Assembly: GCA_030280995.1 (NCBI GenBank)
Contig: JASXTE010000005.1
Location: 3,410,501 to 3,474,500 of the forward strand
Length of the DNA: 64,000 nucleotides
Direction: 5' to 3'
Source of the DNA: Hemileia vastatrix
Lineage: Eukaryota; Basidiomycota; Pucciniomycetes; Pucciniales; Zaghouaniaceae
The position numbers were made by a program, and so were the translations under genes. Below the pieces are notes generated by a model, which was given only the letters and a program-made list of their open reading frames with translations, was not told the origin of the DNA and made no database searches. The stretch's first letter is position 1; each line of letters begins with the position of its first letter. This document shows positions 11,328 through 23,234 of the stretch, piece by piece.

Positions 11328-14300
11328 TTACTTGCTTTTCCTCATTCTTTTTTTTCTCGGCTTGTTTTCCTCCTCTTCTATTTCTTCTACCTCTTCCTTA
11401 CCTTGGATATCTTCTCCTTCTTTTCTGATTCCACACATCTTTCCTCGACTCTTTTTATCCATCTTGCCTTTTTTCAATTCATTCTTTCCTCGACGACTAG
11501 AACTTGAAGCCACTTTCTTCTTATCGTCCCAATTCATCAACTTGTCTTCATCTACCAACTCAACCCGACACACCTCCACTTCAATCCCACTTGATAACAA
11601 CAAATCAATCCAAATCTTTTCATGGAACATGAAGACATATAATTACATAAACGTATTTGGTTTTTAAGAAAATGATGGAATTAATTGTATCGTGGATTCA
11701 TGTATACCCGTTCAGTGATAGGCAAAAACAATAAAAATCAGTTCCAAATTCAGGAAAAACCAGGAAGAAGAAAAATGGGGTCAAAAAAATACATCCAGAG
11801 GCAGAGAGGAATGGAAAAGAAATAATGAAAAGCATCTACAAACTTACATTCTGAGCTTCGGACAATCTATCACCAGGTCCCTTTACTTCAACAAACATGC
11901 AATGCGTGTCCACACCTTCATGCTCATCTTCATTGTTATGATATTCAATTTCCTTTTCTTCTAGTTCTTTCACACTTTTTCCACCGTTATCTTCTGCTTC
12001 CTCTTCTCCCCCTGCTACCTTTTCTTCCGGCTTATTTACCTTCCACAGACTGAATAAACCGAAATCAAAATCAAATCACATTCACAGAGAAAGATCAATA
12101 CATAATGATGTGTGAGTTTTTCGCTTAAGCAAAATATATCTCATAATCATAATCACAATCACACTTACCAAAGGTCAGGCACTCCAGCCCACCCACTAAA
12201 CCCACCTTCCACCATCACAATTCTTCCTACTTTTACCACAACATCTGCTCCCCAGCACGTGACGATATCCTCCAATACTTGTCTGTCCGGATACTTTTCC
12301 CAATTAACGCCAACTGCCCATGTCTTTCTTGGTCGCTCTCTTTGATCAGTTTCTCTCAAGCGGGCCAAGACTTCTGGTAAACCTTTCTGCCTAATTAAAT
12401 CCAGTCTTGATTCAATTATTGACTTACGAACTGGATATATATACCAGAACAGTGGTAGCCCGTACATTGCATTAGGATTGATCATCACCATTGAGTGGTA
12501 AAATAATCATTTTTTCATTTATTAGAAAGAACTAAGTCTTACTTTGTAAAAAATTCTATAGAGACAGAAAACTAACTAACCGATAGCAAAAGCATCAGTT
12601 CCAATATCCAGCGGTGCATTTTGAAATTCATTTTGAAAAGCCCCATTATCGACAGACACAAAGAGAACATCCCAAAAAATCAAGGTGAACTACATTGTAT
12701 TGATATTTTAAACCATAGGTGATGTATATCATCATGAATACAACAAAAAAAAAAAAAAGGAAACCCGTAATGTGTAGAGATACTTACAATCATATGAACT
12801 ACCCCACTTTCAGAATGAAACCCATTCCAACCTCCACCTGATTTTGAGCGGTAGAACTCCAAAGCCACATCTTCTACCACTATTTCAGAGCCATCTTTGG
12901 CTCGCCAGATGCTCTTCTTACCCACAACGGTTCCACTATCAAATCTTTCACCAGATATGGTACGGTGCCTGAGCGAAAGATGTCCTTGTTGTTTGTCATC
13001 CGAGCTCTTGTTGGATCCATCTTCATCGGTTTGACAATCAATAGAGTTGATGTCAATATTAACAGAAAGTGGAGCGGTAACCTCAACTCCAAGCATATTT
13101 TCGATTCTCATTTTTCGCTTCTCAATTCTATTCCGATGAGCTAGATGAGAATCTTTATCATTCAAGCCTTGGTCACAAACTTCTAGTGCCTTTTTTCTCC
13201 ATTTCATTTTTGATTCTTGAGCGTTTGTCTGGTCATCATCTTTCATGTAGCTCATCATCACCAATGCCAGACGATCGTACCACTCCCCACGTTTGCTACG
13301 TCGAAAATGACGCTGGTCCAGTAAAGCCTGGAGAATTTCCATTTCTCGAGAGTAAGATTGCTGAGTAGGCAAAATGCGAGAAAGTAACGAAGAAGCTTTG
13401 TAAACTATCCTAGTAAGAGGCCAACCTGTTTAAGTTTTGAAGAACATAAATATAAGGAACCAGCTCAATCATGCTCTATGAATTTATTGAAATGTAACCA
13501 CATGAAAAACATAACCAATTTTCAGTTGATAAATAGAGAAAAAAAGTACAACAGGTTTTAGGAGGGGGAATATTTGTATTTTCTTGTAAATAATCTTTAA
13601 CTTTACCTGGATGGAATCGCTTTTTATAGTAATCAACCCCAGTATCGATTGGAAAATGGAGATTCTCCTCATACTTTTCGTTTTCTTCAATCACACAGAC
13701 TTGCCACTCCAGCCAAGCCTCCTCAAACATCTTGAACCAACGATCTTTTAGCTGTGTCCAATAAAGGTTTGGTTGAGAACTCGCATCCTGTTCCTTCCCT
13801 TCTTCGTCTTCGTGGTGGGGGACATATTTTTTTCTTTTGATAGGCTTTGATTTCTTGTTGGAAGAATCATGCCTCAGAAACTGTTTGATCCTTGTCGAAC
13901 ACTCATCAAATTCGACCTCTAGCTGAAGGGCCCGCTCAAACCTAACCAACACTTCTCGTGAATCAAATATTGTAAAGGAGCGAGATATCTGATAATAAGG
14001 ATAATTTCTGATTTTGAATCGAGATAAAATCAAAGAAGTCATTGATTTATTTGCAGTAGTATTTAAGAGTGAAGTGAATCGGTTGTAAATAAGATGGACC
14101 CGAGTGTAGAGTTTGGAAACAGCAGGAGAGAGCTTGAAGGTGGTTCCAATCAATTTAGTCACTACTCATTGTTGTGAAATACAAACAAATGAGAATTTGT
14201 GCTACAATCAGTATACAACATTATTCAAATGATGTCGATGGTCGTTGAGGTTTTTTCAAAAAAAAAAAAAAAAAATTTAAATAAGGAGGAAAGTAACTGA

Positions 14301-15328
14301 CATGCAAGATATAGCTGAGAGGATTGTGTCTGCTTGAGACCTTGTGGGTTGAACTGCAAGGAGCCATGGAAGGAGAGAATGCTTTGTTTTTCAGTTGCCT
14401 TTTTGAGTCGCTCAATGATCGCTTCCCGTCCATTGCTACCGACAGAAAAATGAGGATCAAGTTCTTTTGGGCAGTTGATAACTTGGCCTGCATCTTCTAG
14501 CCGGCGATTAGTTTTCACAGCAGAAGGCACCTTGAAATCTTTGGCTAGTTTCTTGAGTTCATCTAGAGTTGCTATCCTTAATAGTTCATCGAGAGACGGA
14601 GGAGTATGGAGAGACAAGTAAGCAAATGAGGCCAATCCATCTTCTTCGTCCTCGACTGCTCTATTATCCAAATCTGCTTGTGCTTGTCTTTTGCTTGCAT
14701 CAGTGGTTCTTTTTTGCGAAAGCTCCAAACAATATGCCATCAAATCTTCCTCTTCATCATCTTGATACTTTTCCTCCAGCTCATTAAGTCTAAACCATTC
14801 CACATGGTTTCTCATAAACAGCCGGACAAACAAGCACTTTGATCCGTCTGTGTTGAATGAGAACATCATCGCAATGCGGCCAACAACAAAAAACCGCGCC
14901 CAAAAATAAGTATCAGTATCTTCTGCAGGCGTAACTTTCTCCTCAATATTTATACTAAGAAAATGTTTTGATACTTCATTTTATTCAAACGAGAGAATAA
15001 ATAATGATATCATATGAATATATATAATAATAGAAACTGGGGACCGACAAGACAACGCATTCCAACCGTCTTGTAAAACCAACAATTCTCGATCGTCAAA
15101 CAAGAATTTTTCGTGGTTAAGCACTGTTTGCGACAATGTTTCAAAACATTCCAAGTAGAGGGATTTAGTTTTTTGAGTTATTACATCTAATGAGGGCGAA
15201 TGAGGAGAGGAGGTGATGGTGCCTGAACAGGGAGAAGAAGGCGGTGAGATATTGAGGGCTGGTTCGAAAGAATCGATGGGATTGTTGGAAACGGTGGAAT
15301 CGGGTGACTGTGCAAGAGTTTGAGGCAT
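11328..15328 (-). CDS. FAN1: FAN1-type structure-specific nuclease, eight exons
   Basis: Proposed exons (minus strand): 15328-15045, 14954-14302, 14161-13607, 13425-12788, 12689-12581, 12430-12169, 12049-11848, 11615-11328; all phases agree and give about 996 residues, a usual FAN1 length. Visible in order: the N-terminal helical part with CLFVRLFMR (about 136-144), a SAP-like segment (about 215-285), a TPR-like region (about 500-600, RRSKRGEWYDRLALV), GFHSESG with Glu 703, then the VRR-NUC domain with GVPDLCLW (Asp 832) and VEVKGPGDRL (Glu 888, Lys 890). FAN1 acts in the nucleus on branched DNA during interstrand-crosslink repair. About 40 acidic, Glu-rich residues separate PDL and EVK, and the C-terminus has a long Lys/Glu tail. 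Weakest point: the exon 1 donor is GTCCCC, not consensus. An in-frame upstream ATG exists at 15535; 15328 was chosen because coding-like sequence begins there. Confidence 0.92.
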
Positions 15329-15671
15329 ACTATTTTCCAGTAAAAGGAAATCAAAACATCTTAAAATCGTCAGCAATTGTGAAGGTAATAAATTTACCAA
15401 TATGATGAGTGTCCTCACTACGCACAATGTATAATATTCCCTCAAGCTATACTTGAGGATGGATTTTGGATGTATTATATCAAAGTTAGAAATCTTCCAT
15501 TTCAAAATACCTCTTTTTTCCTCCAAATCCACCATGATTATTTTTTGAAATATGCCATGTTGTGCCCCAAAAACACCTATTTACTAAGAATTAATGTCAA
15601 GTTTGTGGCTTGTTCTTTGTGTTGTGAACTACCTTTTAGATTATTACAAATTTCCAACTTTGATACCCCTC
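15329..15671. other. FAN1 upstream region
   Basis: AT-rich sequence between the FAN1 start and Harb3. It should contain the FAN1 promoter and 5' untranslated part. I see no clear core promoter element and no other gene. Confidence 0.45.
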
Positions 15672-15674
15672 AAT

Positions 15675-16200
15675 AGGGGGTGTCAGTTACGGCAAATCCA
15701 CCCTTATCTAAGTGCAGATTTTGGAAACACACTAGCCCCAACACTGGTGTATTTTAAAAGTGAAATAAGTCACTTATTTCACACAAATCTGCACTTTCTC
15801 AACCAAAAGTGCTGATTTCACCATAATGTCCCATTTCACTGATTTGTCGGCATCATCCCAATCATACAGAGCACTCCGCAGCATAACACTTTATAACTCA
15901 AAACATTGTACATCATTTACATTTTTATACCATATAAAAGTCATGCCTTCCTTGCTCTCAAATTTGCAAATATGATTCTGACCTTGAAGAAGATTTTCTT
16001 TTCTTATCTAAAATGACCACAAAATGTTACCTTCTTCCTAGAAAGCCTCAAGTACTTCACACCCCCAAGTACACCATTCAAACACTTTTTAACCTATCTA
16101 CACCCAGTTTTGGACAGTTGTTCAGGACTTCTCAGGAATGTTTCCTTAAATTGCTTGAGCTTATTCAGGACCACCCTATCTTTCACAATAATTCTCAAAA
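15675..16200 (+). mobile_element. Truncated Harbinger copy Harb3
   Basis: The left end has AGGGGGTGTCAGTTAC preceded by AAT (15672-15674), and the same subterminal order as Harb1. A decayed transposase N-terminus follows, with the ATG near 15943, an internal deletion after CTCTCAAATTTG, then ATKCYLLPRKPQVLH-like coding as in Harb2. Homology stops near 16200 (after TTCTCAAAAA) and no right end is present, so the rest was deleted or replaced. Confidence 0.8.
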
Positions 16201-17099
16201 ACCACAATGTTATTGTCAGGCTGAGGTCAAGTACAAAGACATGAACTAGCTTGAATGGTCAGTTGTCTAGAAGATTTTTAATGGTCCTATATGAATACTG
16301 TAGTACAAATCCAATAAGTATTAAAACAACTCAAAATAAGGGTCTCAGTAATTCTAATCTCACTAATTATATATGGCTTACAATCTTTATAGTTGCTAGA
16401 AAAATAGATTTAATAAATTCAGATACTATTCAAAGACTTTATAAGTACTATTGATATGTATTGTAATTGTATTGGTTATATGTTTAAATTGTAATGATAA
16501 AGAATGTAGAAAACAAGACCCAAAACCTCCTCCTTTTATACACAATAAGTTCACAAATGAATCCCTTGATTTACCAGTCCTATACACAGTTAATGACACC
16601 TCCATCCAACCAATAGACATGCCCATCAACATCCCAAGTGACCCATAACATAATTAGAAGAATATCACCCGCCAAAATCCTGTAATAATAGGGAAAATCT
16701 ATCAAAATTAAAGAATAAGTAAAAAAGAGAGTATATGCGTATTATACATCAATATAAAAGACTAAAGAGGGAAAATTAAGGTTAATAAGAGCTTAATAAA
16801 AAGGGGGATTCACAGTAGAAATGATGGGGCTAACCCTGACATTATACTATGTGAAATTCCCATTCAAAAATGACCAAAATTGACTGAGAAACCACCTAGA
16901 AACCCAAAAAAGGGTGTGAAATGTGGGGTAACTACATGCAGTCCTTGGCAGGCACTTGCACAGGTAAATCATTGACTAATTTTAGGCAAATTTAAGCGTG
17001 GTAGTGAAATAAGGGGCCAAAAGTGAGGTTATTAATGAAATTAGTGCATATAAAGAGGGTCAATGCATTATTAATTAAGCTAGGACACTAAATAAGCAT
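16201..17099. other. Unassigned AT-rich sequence
   Basis: Sits between truncated Harb3 and the 5' LTR of element B. Short open frames (16251-16454, 16451-16648) have no recognisable motif. It may be an old LTR or leader fragment. I cannot support a gene. Confidence 0.4.
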
Positions 17100-18216
17100 T
17101 GTGGTACACACCTTGCAGGTAGTTTGATTTTGGACCAATCAGCTCGCATAGTCCAGGAAGAACAAAGGGAATTCATAGCGCAGTAGGAAGTGCTAAACTA
17201 TAATGTGTGTTTGTGTGTCTCAAGGACAAAGGGAAATAGAAGTGCGGAAGAGGATTCAGGGTCTGTGCACTCAGATTTTGCAGCAGGATGTGCCGCATAA
17301 TGGGGAATTGTGTGTTATTGATTTAGGACTGAAAGCGCTGAACAATATGGACTTGTATTTTCCAATAATTGTGTATTACGCACTAAGGAAGGCATTATGG
17401 CTTAAGGAAAGGCTCAAGTGCAAAGTATACTGCACCATGGCTAGTGTGGTAACTTACTGAAACAGGTGATATAGGAGGTTAACTAGTTGAAAATCAAAGT
17501 GACTAGGATCAGCGTTAGAAGGAGTCAAACTTGGAAGTAGTGCTGAAACAAACAAAGGTACATTCAGGGGCGCTCATGTCAAGGTGTCAAGCATAAGTGA
17601 GACAAGTTAATACTAGTGTTAGTAAGGATAGGGTATGGTTTAGGCACTGTAGTTGTTACAAGTGGTGTACGTGGTCTACTAATAGATTAGTTACTGTTTT
17701 ACTAATGTAGCGCTAGAGTCAGCGCTGGAGATCCACTAGTGAACTATGTTTAGAGCGCTGGAAAAATATAAAGAGGGTATCACATCTAGTAATAGCAAGA
17801 GGACGATTGGACAAATAGTTAGTTAACATAAAAGTAGTTAATAATTGTGAAGTCAAAGATATTAGAATTTTCAGCGACCAATTGTTTGAGAGTATATAGA
17901 TTCAAAGGATTAACTATTATTAGAGTTATTTTATTGCTATAATAGGGCATATTTGAAGAGAGTGCTTCAAGAGGGAGTAGCTCTGGATATTAGCGCTTGT
18001 TAAGAATAGAAATATCTGGATAGCAATACTTGTTTTTTTGGATCTTTTAAAAAACTCAGTTCTCAACTTATAAACTTTCTAATCACATATTGGTGTTACA
18101 CATTATTGCGCTGTCTTTAAAAATAAGAGTGGCAGGCACTTCTTTTTAGAAATCAAAAGAAAGAACCAACCCATCTCGCATTGTGTCTACTTCTTAGTAC
18201 TTTAGAACTCTCTACA
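17100..18216 (+). repeat. 5' LTR of element B
   Basis: Nearly identical in length and sequence to 46951-48067. A TATA-like TATAAAG at 17767-17773 may be the core promoter. A short open frame at 17203-17460, repeated at 47054-47311, lies in the LTR; its role is unknown. Confidence 0.92.
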
Positions 18217-18217
18217 A

Positions 18218-18235
18218 TTGGTGTCCCAACAGTGG
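18218..18235 (+). promoter_or_regulatory. Candidate primer-binding site of B
   Basis: TTGGTGTCCCAACAGTGG begins one base after the LTR and contains TGG near its start, as expected for pairing with the CCA end of a tRNA. The tRNA was not identified. Confidence 0.5.
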
Positions 18236-18461
18236 CCTGATTGTAACTAGTATTTTGATTAGATCATTTATTTTTCAGGGTTTTGTCAAGAGGACGAGAT
18301 CAAGCCAGCGCTTCAGCGGAAGAGTTGTAGGGTCTACAACAAGTGGATCAATAGCTGTTATCAGAGGATAGCATAGGGCTGTATTGTGAATATAGTTGGG
18401 TTTAATTACCAAGTGTGTGTTTATTATTTTGTGATCTCTGCTTTGATTTCATATTTCAGAA

Positions 18462-19493
18462 ATGGATCCTACTGCAACTACATCTAAGGGATTTCAGGAG
18501 AAGTTTAAAACACCTAATTTGATGGTGTTGTTGCCACAAACGGTAACTACAATAATTAGATGTAAAGATGAAAGTTTGCGTTTTACAGGTATTAATACCA
18601 AGAAGTTCTTACAAAAGTTTGAACAAGCGGCGGAAGTGCATGGAGCAACCGAGTATGATATGGTGCGTAAAGTGCTCTTATTTGTCTCTAATGAGTGCAA
18701 AGACAATTTAGAGGATTTAAAGGGGCATGAAGAGTGCAATTGGTCAGTGCTAAAAGAACAAATGCTTAAGAGATGGCCAAAAGTTACCGAGGAAACTAAG
18801 TATACAATAAAGGATCTGGATGTCTTGGTAAAAAGGGTTAATGCTAAAAGGGGTGTTCGAGACCCTAGGGAATTTAAAAGTTTTAGAGAGGATTTTGATC
18901 AAACGGTGGAATATTTAGTCAGTAATGAAGATTTTAGTGATGCTAATGCGTCTTTACCTTGGTTTTGTGAAGCGCTAGCGCCAGAAGTGGAAGACTGGGC
19001 AAAGAGGCACTTGGATAATGAAGGAAAGCTAGTCATGAAGAGGGACGGTAATTATAAGTACTTTGGATTAGAAGAAGTAGAAATGGCAGCGGAAGCGGAA
19101 ATGAAGCTGGGCCGAGTTGAGCGTCGCGCAGCTAGAGTTGCTTTGGATAACGAGGAAATGGATGAAGATGCATCTGGCGTGCAATCATCTCCTCAGATGT
19201 TGTCTCCTAAAGTAAAAGTTTTCACTAAGGAGCCGGATTCAGTTATGGAAAGGATTGACAAGCTGGAGAAGAAAATAAATGAAGCGGCAAAAGCAAAAGA
19301 ATTGTTTAAGCCAAAGAGTTCTCCTCAACCATTGCGCTTTGCTACTATGGTATGTTACTATTGTAATAAAGAGGGACATACTAGGATGAGGTGTAATGCG
19401 CTTCAAAAAGATAAAGAAGAGAGGGTAGTTTACAAGGATGGAACTACGCTAATCTTGGAAGATGGGACTAAGCTTGTCAAAGACAAGGATTGA
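18462..19493 (+). CDS. Gag of element B
   Basis: 343 residues. The N-terminal two thirds look like a capsid (FTGINTKKFLQKFEQAAEVHG, LLFVSNECKDNLEDL). A linker with Glu-rich coiled-coil potential follows (about 255-285), then a CCHC zinc knuckle CYYCNKEGHTRMRC near the C-terminus. Gag would form the cytoplasmic particle and bind RNA. The frame ends with TGA at 19491-19493, and the same frame continues open into the protease region, so the stop may be suppressed or may be a mutation. Confidence 0.88.
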   Translation: MDPTATTSKGFQEKFKTPNLMVLLPQTVTTIIRCKDESLRFTGINTKKFLQKFEQAAEVHGATEYDMVRKVLLFVSNECKDNLEDLKGHEECNWSVLKEQMLKRWPKVTEETKYTIKDLDVLVKRVNAKRGVRDPREFKSFREDFDQTVEYLVSNEDFSDANASLPWFCEALAPEVEDWAKRHLDNEGKLVMKRDGNYKYFGLEEVEMAAEAEMKLGRVERRAARVALDNEEMDEDASGVQSSPQMLSPKVKVFTKEPDSVMERIDKLEKKINEAAKAKELFKPKSSPQPLRFATMVCYYCNKEGHTRMRCNALQKDKEERVVYKDGTTLILEDGTKLVKDKD

Positions 19494-20274
19494 GGGGTGC
19501 AAGCCATGGTCATTGATCATATTAATAAAAAGTCTATGGAGGGCAGGTCAAGTAAGGGTAAGGAGCCTGAAGCGAAAGAGAAAGGCAAGGATGCGAAGTC
19601 AGTCAATTTTGCAGTTACATGCACAGTATTGGATTTTAAAGTAAAAAAAGGAGTGGTTGCAGTGCCACTTACTGCAGCACGTTTGGAGATGTTTGCAGAA
19701 AAGCACAAGAAAATGGCCCCACCTACAATTAGTAGGCCAAGAAGAGCTGGTGCTAGGTATGCAAATCCAGAGGATATGGAGGAAGTAGGGTATACTACTA
19801 GAGAGAATACACCTGCGCCTATGGAGGATGTTGAAATGGATGGTATGGAAACAGTTGGTTATGGTGTGGATCATCAGGTAGAAGATCAAACAATGATGAT
19901 AGAGGAGTCAGAGGTAGTGCAGAAAAGAGTGGTACCTGTTGAAGGAATGCCAGAGACGAGTCGCAATACTCCAAAGATTCCACCTGGAAGAGGAAAGGCT
20001 GGTGCGAAGACAACTCAACCTAAATGGAGGATGCAGAGCCCAGTTCACTCTAATTTTCCTAAGGCAGCTGAGGATTTAGTCGGGCAATGTTTGAAGACTA
20101 CAGTTTCTGTTCCATTGGGGGTGCTGACAGCAGTAGCGCCGGGTGTAGAAAAGAGAATTGTGGATAAGTGCAGGAAGAAAAGGGTTGCTAATTGCGCTGA
20201 GTTTGATGTTGGAGAGCAGTCATTTCACCCAGTTGTTGGATTACCTAGGGCACCACATTATGAAGGACCCTTAG
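19494..20274 (+). pseudogene. Gag-protease linker of B, cut by A2
   Basis: Open frame in phase with gag after the TGA, about 260 codons, rich in charged residues and Pro, without a recognised domain. It is interrupted at 20274/20275 by the LTR of A2. The same frame resumes after the duplicated CTTAG at 32898-32902, directly ahead of the protease motif ALVDTGS. Confidence 0.8.
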
Positions 20275-20409
20275 TGTCAGTATAGTCTAGTATATAAGTA
20301 TGATATAACAGTGTTTATTTATTGTCCTACTACTTATTGATAAATGATTTAGTGATTAAACCTCAGGGGAAGACTAATAAAATAGTTATACTCAAATAAA
20401 ACTCACAAT
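20275..20409 (-). repeat. 3' LTR of A2, outer piece
   Basis: Matches 31721-31855, the corresponding end of the 5' LTR. It is interrupted after the AAT at 20407-20409 by Harb2 and resumes at 24174. Confidence 0.92.
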
Positions 20410-21685
20410 AGGGGGTGTCAGTTCTGGCAAATCTGCACTTAACTTAAGTGCGGATTTCAAACCAAATCAGCACTTACAAATCAGCACTTAAATTTTTCAA
20501 AAAAGTCACTTATTTCAAAAAAGGGTGTCAGTTATGACCTCAAATCAGCACTTTTTTCCCATTTTTTTCACAACCACATTTTGGCCACAAAACATCCCTT
20601 CCTTTCTTACCCCATCCCTGTCACATGTGACACACTGACCTTCCTCGCTACCTACCCATCAATCCTTGGCACACACCCCTTCCTGAAATTTTCAATATTT
20701 TGACCAGGCATGTTTACATTCTTTTTTACTTATTTCTTCTACTTCTTAATCTTTTTTCTATGGGTGTCAGTTCTGACCTCAAATCAGCACTTTTTTCATG
20801 ATTTTTTTTTTCAAAACCACATGTTGGCCACATCATCCCTTTCTTTCCCATACCATTTTGTACTCTCCAAATGTCCTCTTTGTGTACTTCATTCACTTGG
20901 GTTGGTATTTTGGTTTGTTGCATATTCATTTTTTTTGGAATTTACGGTGAATTTTTTTTTTTTTGGATGGCTCATTGGTTTTCTTTCACCAGCTCAACAT
21001 GAAATCACATATTTTCTGAAATCGCATATTTTGTCAGTGATTTTTTTTTTCATTCATCCATCATATCCTTTTCCTATTCTTCTCCAACATCCCTCAAACA
21101 ATTTGGTTTCATTCATTTTGTCATCTCATCTCTCCAGGTAAGTCACTTTATTCTTTTTTTTGATTTTTTGATTACTAATTATAATTTTTTTGTTTTTTTC
21201 TGTTTATTTTATTTTATTTATCTAAATTTTTTTTGTAAGTGGTTATTTTGGATTTCAATAGTATAATTAACCTTTTTTTTCTCTCCCTCTTTACTTTCTT
21301 TTTTAGCTCCATCACCCTACTTTTCATCCCTCCTTGGTATGGTCATTATCCCCCCTTTCCCTTATTTCACTTTTTTTGGCTCCATTTCATTGAAACACAT
21401 ACATTGCACATTCTTTATGCATTTCACTTACTCCATATTCAATTTCCCCACAATTCCAACATCAATCTTTCTCACTCTATTTTTCCTACTTTTCAATCAA
21501 GGTAAGTTTCATCTCCTTTTTTTCATGCCTATATGATATCTCATTCCTTTTATGAAAAGTTCATACTTAAATATATTTATGACTCTTATCTGGATAACAG
21601 TGAACTTATAAAACTCCTTTTGATCTCATCTTCATTACCACTTTTCAAGTTTTTGTAAAATTTTGAAAATCAGACTCGGAATTAA

Positions 21686-21995
21686 GGTTAGGTTTATTCA
21701 AATCTAATATTCTTTTTACTGAAGATTCTCCTGAAGGCTACCTTTCATTTCCCACAAACAGATTTGAATTTGATTCAGTGGTTGCTGAGATATTGACCAT
21801 TAAAGTTGAGCCTTTTTTTTCCCAATTTAAATTTTTATTTCATTTTTTTATGTAACAAATTAGGGTTAGGTTTATTTAAATCACATGTCCTTTAACTGAA
21901 GATTCTACTAAAGCATATCTTTCATTTCCCACAAACAGGTTTGAATTAGGTTCAGTGGTTGCTGAGATTTTGACCTTTGAAGTTGAGCCTTTTTT
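21686..21995. repeat. Diverged direct repeat upstream of the Tet-like gene
   Basis: About 132 bp (21686-21818) is repeated at 21864-21995. Shared words include CTTTCATTTCCCACAAACAG, TTCAGTGGTTGCTGAGAT and GTTGAGCCTTTTTT. It lies in a plus-strand stretch rich in potential splice sites. Confidence 0.75.
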
Positions 21996-22094
21996 CCAAA
22001 TTTCACTTGTCTTATTTCACATTTTTATATTGCATATTTAGAGGATAAGGATTCTGAAACTCTTATATGATTATTATCTAGGAATTTCAATTAT

Positions 22095-22727
22095 ATAGGC
22101 ATATATTCGTTGCTCAAGAATATCACTAAAGCTCAAAAAGATGAAGATTTTCGCTTATGGGACACTCTACCTTCCTTTAACTCTTTTCTTGCTCTTCGAC
22201 TCAAAAAGCACTGTAATAAAGCATTTGAAAAAAATCATGAACTTGCAACCAAATTTGGAATACTGAATTGGTGTGACTCCGAATGGGAAGATATCGGCCA
22301 CGAATATCTTTTATTTTCTAATGTTATTATCACTCATTCTGGATTTCACAATAAAATTCACACCAATACCAAGGACACCAATTTTCTTACTTTTGGTATA
22401 TTCTCATATATCAAACCGATTACTGGCCAACCAATACAATCTCCAGCTAAAATCAAATGACATGGTTTATATTTTCCAGACCACTGGTGCATCATTGATT
22501 TTGGTTTGGGAAATGGTATCATTGAAACTATTTGGAATTCTTCTAAGGATAATCATCAAATGACCAAAGCTCCTCCTGGTTTGGAATCCTGTCAAGATTT
22601 AACACATTTTGGTTGCTCATTTCAAATCAGTCATAAGTTGATTCAAAGAATCAATAAGGTAATGAAAGAAGGTAAAGTTAATCGATTTAAAAAAACATTA
22701 TTTAGATCCAAAAAGTATGGGGATTAG
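22095..22727 (+). pseudogene. Tet-like 2OG-Fe(II) oxygenase relic in Harb2
   Basis: One frame from about 22095 to 22727 with a single internal TGA at 22458-22460. The order of segments fits the Tet/JBP-like dioxygenase family expanded in rusts: helical N-part (AFEKNHELATKFGI), strand with HSGFHNKIHTN, FGIFSYI, TGQP, FPDHWCIIDFG, IIETIWNS, NHQ, LTHFGCSFQIS. The iron site would be H-x-D, but here it reads H-T-N (22359-22367); the distal His is kept at 22554. Active relatives oxidise methylated bases. Loss of the Asp and the stop suggest this copy is dead. The assignment is by motif order only, without a search. Confidence 0.65.
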
Positions 22728-23025
22728 AGTTGTCATCGAAAATTTTATATTTTTTTGTAAATTTTTAATAAATATTTTTTATGTATCAATTTCCTCAACT
22801 AAAGTAATGGGCCCACGACCTTGTGTTGTATAAATGGTAATCATGATTACATTTATTTGTTTCATGGGGCTCCTCTAGCCTATACCTGTGGAAAGTCCCA
22901 AACTTTTGTTTCTAGATTTGATCTGCATTTTGGCTTAAGGGATTGTCATTACTTTAAACTAGGGAAATTGATATATATTAGATATTTATTTAATAATTTA
23001 CGTAATTATATTATATTTAGATGAC

Positions 23026-23180
23026 TTCCACCACTTACTTCAATAAAATGCAGGGGGGGGGGTATTGCCAAATTTTCAAATCTGACATGTGAAATTGATG
23101 ACTTAGAAAAATTTTGGTGATATCCACCTCTTGCTTCAATAAAATGCAGGGGAGAGTATTGCCAATTTTTTAAAACAGAT
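23026..23180. repeat. Short tandem duplication near the Harb2 transposase
   Basis: Two copies of TTCAATAAAATGCAGGGG with flanking ...CCACC...TATTGCCAA... lie about 88 bp apart (near 23038 and 23126). They are in the part of Harb2 that replaces transposase exon 2. Confidence 0.65.
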
Positions 23181-23234
23181 ATAGAATTTTTTTTGAATTG
23201 TAAATATTTTGGTGAAAATTTTTGACGAGAATGT

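Noticed and set aside
11227..11667. Plus-strand frames over the poly-C run and FAN1 exon 8
   Set aside because: They are shadows of the minus-strand FAN1 last exon, which has family motifs and a consistent splice phase.
15329..15535. Upstream in-frame ATG at 15535 for FAN1
   Set aside because: The added residues are hydrophobic and AT-driven with no family similarity; coding-like composition starts at 15328.
16201..17099. Host gene between Harb3 and B
   Set aside because: Only short frames without motifs or coherent splice sites.
17203..17460. 85-codon frame in the B LTR, repeated at 47054-47311
   Set aside because: Present in both LTRs only because the LTRs are copies; no recognisable domain, so not called as a gene.
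19517..20013. Minus-strand frames opposite the B gag-protease linker
   Set aside because: Complement of real coding; no motif, no splice structure, and not at the position of the antisense genes.
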